From: a virus
Virus record (IMG/VR): IMGVR_UViG_3300028666_000036
Coordinates: 1 to 60,184 of that record
Direction: 5' to 3' (one strand)
Length of the DNA stretch: 60,184 nt
Numbering within the stretch: position 1 is the first letter of the stretch; every line of letters starts with the position of its first letter. The position numbers and the translations under genes are program-made. Below the pieces are notes generated by a model that saw only the letters and a list, made by a program, of their open reading frames with translations, was not told the origin of the DNA and did not search any database. Positions 16,919-24,983 of the stretch are shown piece by piece.

Positions 16919-17770
16919 ATGATCCAGCGGCTCGCATGCGGCAAGGGCGGCACCGTGTCGACGTTCTTCAGCGGGCGCCGACCGGCCTCGTGCACCGTCA
17001 CGATCACGAAGTCCGACGGCACGGCGATCGTGACCTCGCAGGCGTGCACAATCGACCCCGTCAACACCACCGTCACGATCGCGGCCACCGGCGGCGTCAC
17101 GTACCAAGTGCAGGTCGGCTCTACCACGGGTATGGCCACACGCGCGCGGTACCTCGTGGGCGACGAAGAGGTCACGGTCAAGCAGGTCATCGATGCTTCC
17201 AACGTCCTGCTTTGGGCGCCATTCATGCGTGACAAGCCCGCCGGCACGCCGTGGCTCGGACTCGGAGTCAGCGCGGTCATCGCCAACGTCCCGGGCGTCA
17301 CCGACACGCCGCTGTGGGATGCATTCGCGATATTCACCACCGACCTCGGTGACGACCAGACAGAGACACTGCAGGTGGTCCAGCGCCTGATCCCGAAGCG
17401 CCTGATCAGCGAGATCGACATCCGCAACGTCGACCCCAAGCTGGCCGGCTCGCTGTCCCAGGAACTCGACATATTTTTCGCGTTCGACGTAGCCCGCGAG
17501 CGCATGTTCATCGACCTGGGTGACTCCCAGCGGGCCGACACGTTCCTCGGCGTCGACCACTTCCGCAACCTGTGCGCGCACCGCTTTTGGCTCGACCGCG
17601 AGTTCGAGTTCGGGCCCGAGTGGAAAGACCAGTTCGAGCGGATTCGGACCGAGTACGACCGGCTCAAGCGGCAGGTCATGGCCGAGACCAGCGGCCTCAA
17701 CGCCGACGGGACCGCCAGCGCGCCTACTTTTAGCGGGGCCTACCCGTTCATCGACCTGGAGGTGCTTTGA
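16919..17770 (+). CDS. Putative head-tail connector protein
   Basis: 283 residues from ATG 16919. Residues 1-110 are beta-rich (SCTVTITKSDGT, TVTIAATGGVTYQVQVG) like an Ig-type or adaptor domain; residues 150-270 are helical with many aromatic residues (FFAFDVARERMF, FLGVDHFRNLCAHRFWLD, WKDQFERIRTEYDRLKRQV). It lies between the DUF4054-like adaptor and the terminator-like protein. Connector role is from position; no family is recognised with confidence. Confidence 0.6.
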   Translation: MIQRLACGKGGTVSTFFSGRRPASCTVTITKSDGTAIVTSQACTIDPVNTTVTIAATGGVTYQVQVGSTTGMATRARYLVGDEEVTVKQVIDASNVLLWAPFMRDKPAGTPWLGLGVSAVIANVPGVTDTPLWDAFAIFTTDLGDDQTETLQVVQRLIPKRLISEIDIRNVDPKLAGSLSQELDIFFAFDVARERMFIDLGDSQRADTFLGVDHFRNLCAHRFWLDREFEFGPEWKDQFERIRTEYDRLKRQVMAETSGLNADGTASAPTFSGAYPFIDLEVL

Positions 17771-17937
17771 TGTTCCCGCTGCCCCTTGACCAGTGGTTAG
17801 CGCAGTGCGCATGGGCCAAACGCCCGCTCCACCCGGTCACGCCAACCCACGACTGGCTGGCGCACTTCTGCCTCTGCAGCGCGTGCGAGGCTGCGCGGTT
17901 CGTCGCTGGGCAGGCGCAAATGCCCGAGACCGACTGA
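17770..17937 (+). CDS. 55-residue Cys/His/Trp-rich protein
   Basis: ATG 17770 overlaps the upstream stop (TGATG). The product (MFPLPLDQWLAQCAW...) has Cys at about 13, 38, 40 and 43 and several His residues, so it may bind a metal. Its tight packing between two morphogenesis genes and good codon use support it. Function unknown. Confidence 0.6.
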   Translation: MFPLPLDQWLAQCAWAKRPLHPVTPTHDWLAHFCLCSACEAARFVAGQAQMPETD

Positions 17938-17939
17938 CC

Positions 17940-18443
17940 GTGCCGATTCTCACCGGCGCCATCCTGGCGAGGTTTGAGAGCGTCGTGGAGGCGACCCCTC
18001 GTGTCGGCGGCGTCTGGCGCAAGGCAATCACCCGGTTCGAGCTCGGCAAGCAGCCCATGGGCGGGCGAGACGGCGTCTACCGGGTCGAGGCGTCTGGCAT
18101 CGACACCGCGCGGCAGGTCTTCGGCACCGGCGAGGTGGTCCGGAACCTCGGGAGCGTGGAAATCCAGACCTGCTACTTCCGTGGGGGCGGCTCGTCGGGC
18201 GGGTACTACCTCGGCGGCGACCGGCTGTCCGTCAACAAGCGGGCCCTCGATGACGCGTTCGGGACGCTCGGCTCCCGGGGCCTCGTGGCCGCGTGCGAGG
18301 ACTCGGCCAGCTACGACGAGCAGAACACCGGCATCCGCGTCGTGACGTGGCAGGACTTCGACCGACTGCGGGACGATCCGCTGGGCGAGGTCTGGCGAAT
18401 CCGGTTCAATGTTGAGTGGCTCGCGACCACCGTGTCATCCTGA
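17940..18443 (+). CDS. Tail terminator-like protein
   Basis: 167 residues from GTG 17940, two bases after the previous stop. It occupies the usual tail-terminator position, before the tail-completion and tube genes. N-terminal helix ILTGAILARFESVVE, then beta strands DGVYRVEAS, SVEIQTCYFR, a flexible Gly loop, and C-terminal WRIRFNVEWLA. The ending and the VVR/TGIR features recur in the proteins at 6058 and 2739 (C-terminus), indicating common descent. It would cap the tail tube and join it to the neck. Confidence 0.65.
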   Translation: MPILTGAILARFESVVEATPRVGGVWRKAITRFELGKQPMGGRDGVYRVEASGIDTARQVFGTGEVVRNLGSVEIQTCYFRGGGSSGGYYLGGDRLSVNKRALDDAFGTLGSRGLVAACEDSASYDEQNTGIRVVTWQDFDRLRDDPLGEVWRIRFNVEWLATTVSS

Positions 18444-18447
18444 TGCC

Positions 18448-18933
18448 GTGCTGACGCCGCCGCCGATACCGCAGATCTACCTGCAGACCGACGGACTGAC
18501 GTCGCAGTCGGCCGACTTGATGGCCAAGGCGATGACCGAGGCGGCCGGCGACTCGGCGGAGATCGGCATCCAGACCGGCGGGGCGCGCGGCGCGGATCTG
18601 AACGCGCTCATCGCCCGGGCGCAGGCGAACCGCGGGCGAGACCCGTTTTGGTTCCCCGCCGACGTGGTCAAGCAGCTTCGCGACCGAATCCAGCGCGCGA
18701 TGTCGGTCAATGTCACCGCCCGGCAAGCCGTGTACCAGGGGATCGGGCAGGCCATGCTGGCGGCGATTCAGTCCAACGTGGACGCGCAGCGCGGCCCGGG
18801 AGGCACGTCCTTTCGAGCACTCACCCCCGAGTACGCTCGCCGAAAGCAGCGGAAATTCGGCTTCGTGACTCCAATTCTCCGGGCGACCGGCGATCTCATG
18901 AAGGGACTGAAAGTAGTCATCACCAAGTCGTAA
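18448..18933 (+). CDS. Tail completion / virion morphogenesis protein (gpG-like)
   Basis: 161 residues from GTG 18448. The C-terminus FRALTPEYARRKQRKFG...TPILRATGDLMKGL closely follows the phage virion morphogenesis family (Mu gpG / P2 gpS type), where the signature is PLSPxYAxRK...PILxATGxL. It completes the tail-head interface. Position right after the terminator-like gene agrees. An upstream in-frame start at 18409 would overlap the preceding gene and is less likely. Confidence 0.75.
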   Translation: MLTPPPIPQIYLQTDGLTSQSADLMAKAMTEAAGDSAEIGIQTGGARGADLNALIARAQANRGRDPFWFPADVVKQLRDRIQRAMSVNVTARQAVYQGIGQAMLAAIQSNVDAQRGPGGTSFRALTPEYARRKQRKFGFVTPILRATGDLMKGLKVVITKS

Positions 18934-19002
18934 CAACCAAACCACTTCAGGGCGTGTGGATCGAGGCGGGAGGCGCGGGAAACCGCAGAGAGGTAGCGAG
19001 AA

Positions 19003-20685
19003 ATGCCGACGGAACCCAGAAGGCAAAGTCAAGACCTAATCTTGACCGTAGCCGAACCCCAGTACCGAGCCGCCCAAGAGCACGCGCTCACGCGGTCGTT
19101 TCGCCCCACGGCCATCACGGCCACCACGTTCACCGACGCGAATGTCGACGCCACGGCGGTCGGCAGCTACGTGCTCCCCGAAGACGGGAACATCCGGAGC
19201 CAGCCGCGCCAGGTGATTTCGGTTGCCGGCACGGTCGCGACCATCGACGCGCCATGGCCCACCCCGGCCGCGAACACCGCGATCCGTTGTTGGGATCCGA
19301 GTGATGTCCCGGTGCGCGTGACCACGGCGAGCTCCGCGGCGGTCATCTCGACCACGCACGCGGCCGTCGCCAATGAGCCCGACAACTACTGGGCGCCGGG
19401 CAAGGGGTACTACGCGCTCGGCATCTCGGGGGCGAACGCGGGCAAGGCGTTCCAGCTTCTCTCGTTCACCTCGTCCACGGGGACCTTCACACCGACTGCG
19501 GCGCTGCCAATCACCACGGCCGTCGGTGACCTGTTCCTCATCCGCAAGGTGATTCGCCCGGCCGCCGACATCACGGCGTCCATCAAGGCGAAGTCGATCG
19601 CCCGCAAGATCATCGGCACCGGCTCGCAGGGCGGAGACATGCCGATTGTCCTGGCGAACGACGGGACCGTGTCCATGGACGTCGAAGGGCGCCCGCTCAC
19701 CGTGTCCGCCGGCTCGGGCGTCGCGGCCACACCGCCGATCGAGCTCGGGGACATCCTCGCCGACCACTTCGTGCAAACGCTGAACACGGGCGGCACGGTG
19801 AGCGCGATCGACGCCAACTCGATCACGATGACCGCCGCGGTGCCCTCGGTGAACGGGGCGATCCTGCTGAACAACGGCAAGGTCGCGCCGATCCTGTCGG
19901 CCACCGGGTCGAACGTCACGAAGTACGCGCCCGGGACCGCCGGATTCGCCAGTGTCACGACCGGCACCGTCGGGTACGCGAGCGCCTTTTACACCCGCAA
20001 GACGCTGAACTTTTTCACGCGGACATGGGATATCTTCCGCGGCGGCAAGGTGCGTCAGCTCTACCAGGGGTGCATGCCGACCCTGACCATCGACGTTCAG
20101 CGGCTCATGCCGGTGCACTTCAAGCTGGCATACACCGCCGGCGAGGCGCTGCAGTACAACGTGGATCGGCCGGTCGCGCTCGGGGCATCCAACCCGATCA
20201 GTATCCCCGACGTGGGCGTGTCGACCGACGGCAAGGGCGCCCGCATGGTGATCGACGGTACCTTCGTCAACGTGATCAGCCTGTCCGTGAACGCGGGCCT
20301 CAAGCCAGTGCCGCGCAACTCGCTGTCGGGGCTCGGGCAGATGGACGGCCTTCTCCAGGACCTCTCGGCGCCCACGGGTCAGATGAAAATCTACTCCGAC
20401 AACGACGATCTCGCGGGCTTCACCGATCTCATGGACCGGATGCAGAACCGCGTTCCGATGGCCGTGCTCTACCAAAAAGGCACCGCGCCCAAGGAGACGT
20501 TCTGGCTGTTCATGCCGACGCTCGTCTTCACCGGCGACGAGTTCGGCTACGACAACGGCCAGGGCGTCTCCACCATCGACTTCACGTGCGTCTCGCCCGA
20601 GGCGGCCGTCGACCAGTCCAACGCGCAGCTCTACCCGACTGCCACCTTCCCGGGGCTGTCCGAGCTCTCGTTTGGGTGGTGCTGA
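19003..20685 (+). CDS. Major tail (tube) protein
   Basis: 560 residues. It precedes the tail chaperones, the fixed position of the tube gene. Residues 150-260 contain KVIRPAADITASIKAKSIARKIIGTG, and residues 340-520 hold a tube-like region (RKTLNFFTRTWDIFRGG, GCMPTLTIDVQRLMPVHFKLAYT, SIPDVGVSTDGKG) ending with FWLFMPTLVFTGDEFGY. It is longer than simple tube proteins, consistent with inserted surface domains (about residues 30-150 Ser/Thr-rich). The start gives a clean N-terminus and follows GAGAGGTAGCG. Confidence 0.75.
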   Translation: MPTEPRRQSQDLILTVAEPQYRAAQEHALTRSFRPTAITATTFTDANVDATAVGSYVLPEDGNIRSQPRQVISVAGTVATIDAPWPTPAANTAIRCWDPSDVPVRVTTASSAAVISTTHAAVANEPDNYWAPGKGYYALGISGANAGKAFQLLSFTSSTGTFTPTAALPITTAVGDLFLIRKVIRPAADITASIKAKSIARKIIGTGSQGGDMPIVLANDGTVSMDVEGRPLTVSAGSGVAATPPIELGDILADHFVQTLNTGGTVSAIDANSITMTAAVPSVNGAILLNNGKVAPILSATGSNVTKYAPGTAGFASVTTGTVGYASAFYTRKTLNFFTRTWDIFRGGKVRQLYQGCMPTLTIDVQRLMPVHFKLAYTAGEALQYNVDRPVALGASNPISIPDVGVSTDGKGARMVIDGTFVNVISLSVNAGLKPVPRNSLSGLGQMDGLLQDLSAPTGQMKIYSDNDDLAGFTDLMDRMQNRVPMAVLYQKGTAPKETFWLFMPTLVFTGDEFGYDNGQGVSTIDFTCVSPEAAVDQSNAQLYPTATFPGLSELSFGWC

Positions 20686-20686
20686 C

Positions 20687-20914
20687 GTGAGCCTCGAATC
20701 CATGGCCGAGGCCGCCATTGCGGCGGCCGTTGCGGCGAATCCCGCTCATGCGAGCGGCGACCGGCACGGGCAGTCCGTGCATTCGGTGAGCGTCGGGTAC
20801 GACGGCGTGTCGTGCTTCGTGCCGTGCTCGTGTGGCGTGACGCTGGCGGTGCGGATCCTCAAGGACGACGGCTCGACCGCCCCGCGCGTCTCGGTGACGG
20901 ACGATGGCTCTTAG
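20687..20914 (+). CDS. Small protein with CxC motif
   Basis: 75 residues from GTG 20687, one base after the tube stop; overlaps the next gene by 11 bases. Ala-rich helix then a beta segment CFVPCSCGVTLAVRIL. Role unknown; the location between tube and chaperone genes suggests tail assembly. Confidence 0.6.
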   Translation: MSLESMAEAAIAAAVAANPAHASGDRHGQSVHSVSVGYDGVSCFVPCSCGVTLAVRILKDDGSTAPRVSVTDDGS

Positions 20915-21479
20915 GTTCGGGTACCGGGCGGGCGAGAAGCGGGACACCATTTGGATCGGGGATGCGGCGCTCGAAAACGTGCCGCAGTCCGCCCGCGAGG
21001 ACTGGCAAAAGGACGGCGACGCTGTCCATCTGCGCAACTACGCCACCGCCGGCCAGCCGACGACGTTCACGTTTCGCGCTCTGACCTTCACCGAGGCGCA
21101 GTACGTGCGCGGCATGTATGACTCGGCATCGCCCGGGCCTTCGTGGGAACTCGTCGTGTCCATGTGCTTCCGCATGGCCGTCAGGTTCCGCGATGCACCA
21201 GAGTCGTTCACGCTCGAACCCACGGGCGTCACCGGTCTTCGGTCCACCGAGCGCGTGGCGGGCATGACGGTGCTGTCCGAGGGATTCGCCAATCACATGC
21301 GGTGCGAGTACCCGGGCATGGTGGAGTTCTACGGCGCGCTGATCTTCGCCGCGAGCCAGCCGAGCGAGCCGGAAAAAAAAGCATCATCGCCGCCGCCCAC
21401 GCTCCCGCCATCGTCGGAGGTGGCGTCTTCGACGGCCGTTACGGCGGCAACGGGCGCACCGGCCGAGGCGGGTGCATAG
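20904..21479 (+). CDS. Tail assembly chaperone (short, G-like product)
   Basis: 191 residues. Residues 1-150 are the folded part (FGYRAGEKRDTIWIGDAAL, TFTFRALTFTEAQYVRGMYD, VRFRDAPESFTLEP, MVEFYGALIF). After an A8 run at 21373-21380 the zero frame continues with a low-complexity Ser/Pro/Ala tail to 21479, the usual dull end of the unshifted product. It sits between tube and tape measure genes, where lambda-type G/GT chaperones belong; they coat the tape measure during tail assembly. Confidence 0.8.
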   Translation: MALRFGYRAGEKRDTIWIGDAALENVPQSAREDWQKDGDAVHLRNYATAGQPTTFTFRALTFTEAQYVRGMYDSASPGPSWELVVSMCFRMAVRFRDAPESFTLEPTGVTGLRSTERVAGMTVLSEGFANHMRCEYPGMVEFYGALIFAASQPSEPEKKASSPPPTLPPSSEVASSTAVTAATGAPAEAGA

Positions 21480-21844
21480 GTTGCCCGGTGGAGATGCGCC
21501 GGCAATGGTCGTGCCCGGACGAGGCTGACGAGCGAGAGCCAGGGACGTTTCTCTTGGTCGAGTCGACGGACCACGAATTCCCCGAGTGCCCAGCCGCCTA
21601 CCTGCGCCAACCGGGCGACTTGGCCGACATCTCTGACCGGCTCGGGCGCCCGGCGTTTGCGCCGCACCTCGAAGGCGGACAACACCCGGCGAACCTGATT
21701 GCGATGTACGCGAACGAAATCGAGCTCGGCGCGCGGCGGGCGTCGTCGCTGGCGCCGCTCGTGATCGAGCTCGTGCACCTGTGGATGTCCGAGAAGGGCA
21801 AGTTTCGCGACCGGGAGAATGAACTTCGAAGGGCGGCTCACTGA
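20904..21844 (+). CDS. Frameshifted tail assembly chaperone (GT-like), join 20904..21380, 21380..21844
   Basis: A -1 shift on the A8 run moves reading from GAA-AAA-AAA-GCA to AAA-AGC-ATC, giving a fusion of about 313 residues that ends at 21844, whose last base is the first of the tape measure ATG. The extension carries a charged helical domain (EMRRQWSCPDEAD, MYANEIELGARR, LVIELVHLWMSEKGKFRDRE), comparable to the T part. Known chaperone pairs use this layout. An independent start at GTG 21488 is possible but has only a weak ribosome site. Confidence 0.75.
21373..21380 (+). promoter_or_regulatory. Programmed -1 ribosomal frameshift site (A8)
   Basis: Eight consecutive A bases in frame as G-AA/AAA/AAA, followed by GC-rich sequence able to pair. 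Such homopolymers are otherwise absent from this GC-rich coding area. Slipping back one base connects the chaperone frame with the -1 frame that stays open to the tape measure gene. Confidence 0.75.
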
Positions 21845-24129
21845 TGGCAATCACCGGCGAAGACAACATCGTACTCAAACTCGGCATCAAGGGCGTCGAC
21901 CCCGCCGAGGCGCGCGCGATCGCGATGCAGGGCGCCGCCGGGTTGGAGTCCGCGTTCCAGGAATCCCTGCAACGCCAGTCGCAGTTGTACAAGGTCCAGG
22001 CAGAGACCATGGACGCGAACGCGAAGGCGTACGCGGCGAAGGAACTATCACAGGCGCAGAGCCAGGCCACCGCGTTGCAGTCGTTGCTCAAGCAGGCGTA
22101 TACGCAACAGGAGCGCGATGCGAAAGAGCACGCGGCCCACATGGCCGAGGTGAAGGAGCATAGCGGCGTCGTTGGCGGCCTAACGTCTATCGGCGAGGGA
22201 ATCGAGTCGCACCAGGCGGCGATACTCGGAGCGGCGTCGATCGGGTTCATCGCCGTCGAGGCCGTGCACGCGCTTTTTGAGCTCGGCGAATCCATTGCGC
22301 ATGTTTCCGCCGTCACCGAGGGCTTCACGGGAAACATCGCAGAACTACGCGAGGTAACCAACGGCGAAATCTCCGACATGGACCTCATGACCGCGTCGAA
22401 TGCAGCGGTTGCTAAGAACCTGTCGCTTACGTCAGAGCAATTCGGGATCATCTCAAATTCAGCGCTTCATTTCGCCGCTATCACCGGAGGCAGTGTCAAA
22501 GAATCCCTGGACGACATGATCAATGGCCTCGCCACCGGCCGATCTCGCGCGCTGTCGATGTCCGGCGTGGTACTGGACCAAGAGAAAATCTTCGCCGACT
22601 ATGCCGAGTCGATCGGCCATGCCGGCGCGACACTCGATCAGCACGCCAAGAGCGTGGCGCTTTCGAAGGCCGCGATGGAGGCCATGGACATAGCACTGGT
22701 CAATAACACCGGACACGTTTCCGAGTCCGAGGTCGCGGTCAACAAACTGAAGGCTTCGTGGGACAACTTTTTCAAGGATGCGAAGTTGGGCATCGCCGAC
22801 TTCGTTATGGATTCACATTCATTCGACGACGCGATCGGGCTTGTAAATGCGAAGATGAAGGACGCCGCGCTTGACCTCAAGCATGCGCTCGGAGGCGCAC
22901 CCAACAACGAGCATTACGTGATGCAGTACTGGGCGCAACTCGGCAAGGAAAAGGAAGAGCGCGAAAAACTCGGCGGAGGTGCGGAGGAAAAAGATGCGGC
23001 ATTGGCGCGTCTCGCGAGCGCCGGCGCAGCGTATGCACCAGAGAACGGAGAGAAAGGAGGCGTCGAGGCGTCTAAGAAGCCATACAAGCCGACGGGCATG
23101 GAGCGGCTCTTCAATGCCCTGTCCGGCGGCATGGGCCTCGACCCCGCGGAGGACGGAGCGATCGTCACGACCGAGGCGGAGAAGCGCGCGATCAAGCTGC
23201 ACGACCTCTGGAACCAGGGACTCCTGGACGTCTTCGGCAAGCCCGAGAACTACACCGACGCGGAGCTGGCGGGCATCTACTCGGGCAACGCCGAGAAGAC
23301 CGGCAAGAATTCCCCGCTGATGCTGATGCTGAAGTCGGCCGGCTGGTCCGACGAGGACATCGCCAAGGGAGCCGAGGACACCGCCGAGGCCGTGGTCAAG
23401 GAGTTGGACGACAAGCTGACCGCCGCCATGGAAAAGATGGACAAGCAGACGCGCGCCAACAAGAAGGCCGCGGGTCCGATGGTCAGCGGCATCATGGAGA
23501 AGTTCTTCGGGCCCGACATCATGGACACCGCGCGCGACAAGATGACCGAGCTGCAGGGGATCGTTTACGACGCCTCGAAGACGATGGAAGATGACGTCAC
23601 GAAAGCCGGCAACGCGATGGCCGCCGGCTTCGGCAAGGCCGTGGCGGCAACCATCATCCACGGCACGAGTCTCAAGGCGGGGCTGCAAAACGAGACTGAG
23701 GCGGTGCTAGAATCGCTGTCGTCGCAGGCACTCGGGCAGTCGCTCATGTACGCCGCCAAGGCCCTCGGGTGGGGCGCCGATGCGTTGTTCACCGGAGACC
23801 CGAAGGCAGCGGCGGCCGCAGCGGAGGCCGGCGTGGCCGCGGCCGCGTTCGGCGCCGTGGGCGTTAGCGCGGGCGTGCTTGCGCGCGCAGTCGGCACTAC
23901 CTCGACGTCGGCATCTTCGTCGCCAGGTGGCACCCCGACGACCACTGGCGCCGGCTACGGCTCGCCGACCCAGGGCAACAACGGCAACCTCGGCAACACA
24001 AACGCCGTCGTGATCAACCTGTCCGTCATGCCCGGAGGGGAATCCGCGGCCGGCGAGTCGATCACGAAAGCCCTCGCCGCCTACCAGGCGCAGACCGGGC
24101 AAACCCTTGACCAGATGTTGAGGAACTGA
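21844..24129 (+). CDS. Tape measure protein
   Basis: 761 residues from ATG 21844, overlapping the chaperone extension stop. Residues 30-110 are Gln/Ala-rich coiled coil (QESLQRQSQLYKVQAE). Residues 115-155 contain hydrophobic stretches (AAILGAASIGFIAVEAVHALF). Residues 190-300 show the tape-measure pattern with SEQFGIISNSALHFAAITGGSVKE. The C-terminal third has Ala/Gly-rich segments (AAAAAEAGVAAAAFGAVGVSAGVLAR). It sets tail length and enters the cell with DNA. Position, repeats and length all agree. Confidence 0.85.
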   Translation: MAITGEDNIVLKLGIKGVDPAEARAIAMQGAAGLESAFQESLQRQSQLYKVQAETMDANAKAYAAKELSQAQSQATALQSLLKQAYTQQERDAKEHAAHMAEVKEHSGVVGGLTSIGEGIESHQAAILGAASIGFIAVEAVHALFELGESIAHVSAVTEGFTGNIAELREVTNGEISDMDLMTASNAAVAKNLSLTSEQFGIISNSALHFAAITGGSVKESLDDMINGLATGRSRALSMSGVVLDQEKIFADYAESIGHAGATLDQHAKSVALSKAAMEAMDIALVNNTGHVSESEVAVNKLKASWDNFFKDAKLGIADFVMDSHSFDDAIGLVNAKMKDAALDLKHALGGAPNNEHYVMQYWAQLGKEKEEREKLGGGAEEKDAALARLASAGAAYAPENGEKGGVEASKKPYKPTGMERLFNALSGGMGLDPAEDGAIVTTEAEKRAIKLHDLWNQGLLDVFGKPENYTDAELAGIYSGNAEKTGKNSPLMLMLKSAGWSDEDIAKGAEDTAEAVVKELDDKLTAAMEKMDKQTRANKKAAGPMVSGIMEKFFGPDIMDTARDKMTELQGIVYDASKTMEDDVTKAGNAMAAGFGKAVAATIIHGTSLKAGLQNETEAVLESLSSQALGQSLMYAAKALGWGADALFTGDPKAAAAAAEAGVAAAAFGAVGVSAGVLARAVGTTSTSASSSPGGTPTTTGAGYGSPTQGNNGNLGNTNAVVINLSVMPGGESAAGESITKALAAYQAQTGQTLDQMLRN

Positions 24130-24983
24130 TGCCGCGCCCATGCTTCATGAGTGAGATCCAGCCGAGCGCGAATTTCACCGTTCAGGTCGGCGGCGGCTCT
24201 GTGCAGACGTTGCCGCTCACGGGGTTCTTCTATCTCGCGACCGCGAAGTCATCCGCCGGAAACGGGCAGAGCTTACTGGCCGCGCTGATGACCGCGCTCA
24301 ACGCCTCGTCTGGCCTCACGTGGACTCTCGTGCTGGACGCGAACCTCAAGGTCAAGTTCACCCACAATTCGGGAAGCACGCAAACCGTGACCTTCGGAGG
24401 AGGCATGGCGAACGCGCTCGGCCTGCACTCGTCGGTCGTGCTAGGCACCGATTCGTTTCCGTTTCCAGCCGGCTCGACTACTGCCGACAATCGGTGCCTG
24501 TGGATGTGGGAGCCGGGCCAACTCTACGGCACTACGGGTCCCGGACTGTTCGATCCGACGGTCCAGGACGGTTGCTCAAGGTCGGCCGGGGCGGCCGCGC
24601 GCGCCCCTGATTCGACGGCGTCTTTCGTCCAGAACGGTATCCAGGTCGAAGCGACGTACCAATTCATCGGCGTGCAGCCGGTCTACCGTGCGCGCGCGAC
24701 GCTGGACTCCCTCGGGTATTACATGAACTATGACTTCGACACGTGGTGGGCGCGCGGGCCTGCGCTCGGTCGCCGGGTCATCATGTGGCGCGATCAACTG
24801 AACCTCGTGAACCAGTCGACGCCGTTCACCAACAACGTCGCGCCTCTGAAGTACGTCGAATACTACCCGGACGCCGCCATGCGAGCGGCTCCTGACATCC
24901 AGGCCACGCGTTCACCGAACCTCCTGTATTGGGACATCGGCCTGTCGTTTTGGAAGAGCGGACTGACGGGGGCGACGTACTAG
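24129..24983 (+). CDS. Distal tail / baseplate protein
   Basis: 284 residues; ATG 24129 overlaps the tape measure stop, though ATG 24147 (MSEIQPS) could be used. N-terminal strand-rich part (NFTVQVGGGSVQTLPLTGFFYLATA) and C-terminal YYPDAAMRAAPD, LYWDIGLSFWKSG. Immediately downstream of the tape measure, where the distal-tail gene is expected. No signature motif is seen, so the call is by order. Confidence 0.6.
   Translation: MPRPCFMSEIQPSANFTVQVGGGSVQTLPLTGFFYLATAKSSAGNGQSLLAALMTALNASSGLTWTLVLDANLKVKFTHNSGSTQTVTFGGGMANALGLHSSVVLGTDSFPFPAGSTTADNRCLWMWEPGQLYGTTGPGLFDPTVQDGCSRSAGAAARAPDSTASFVQNGIQVEATYQFIGVQPVYRARATLDSLGYYMNYDFDTWWARGPALGRRVIMWRDQLNLVNQSTPFTNNVAPLKYVEYYPDAAMRAAPDIQATRSPNLLYWDIGLSFWKSGLTGATY

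Noticed and set aside
19036-20718. 560-residue minus-strand open frame
   Set aside because: It mirrors the tail tube gene. Composition is Arg/His/Gly-rich with no domain, and such long antisense frames arise from high G/C at third positions.
21488-21844. Separate gene starting at GTG 21488 in the chaperone extension
   Set aside because: The A8 slip, correct -1 frame and tape measure overlap explain the frame better. A separate start remains a minor alternative.
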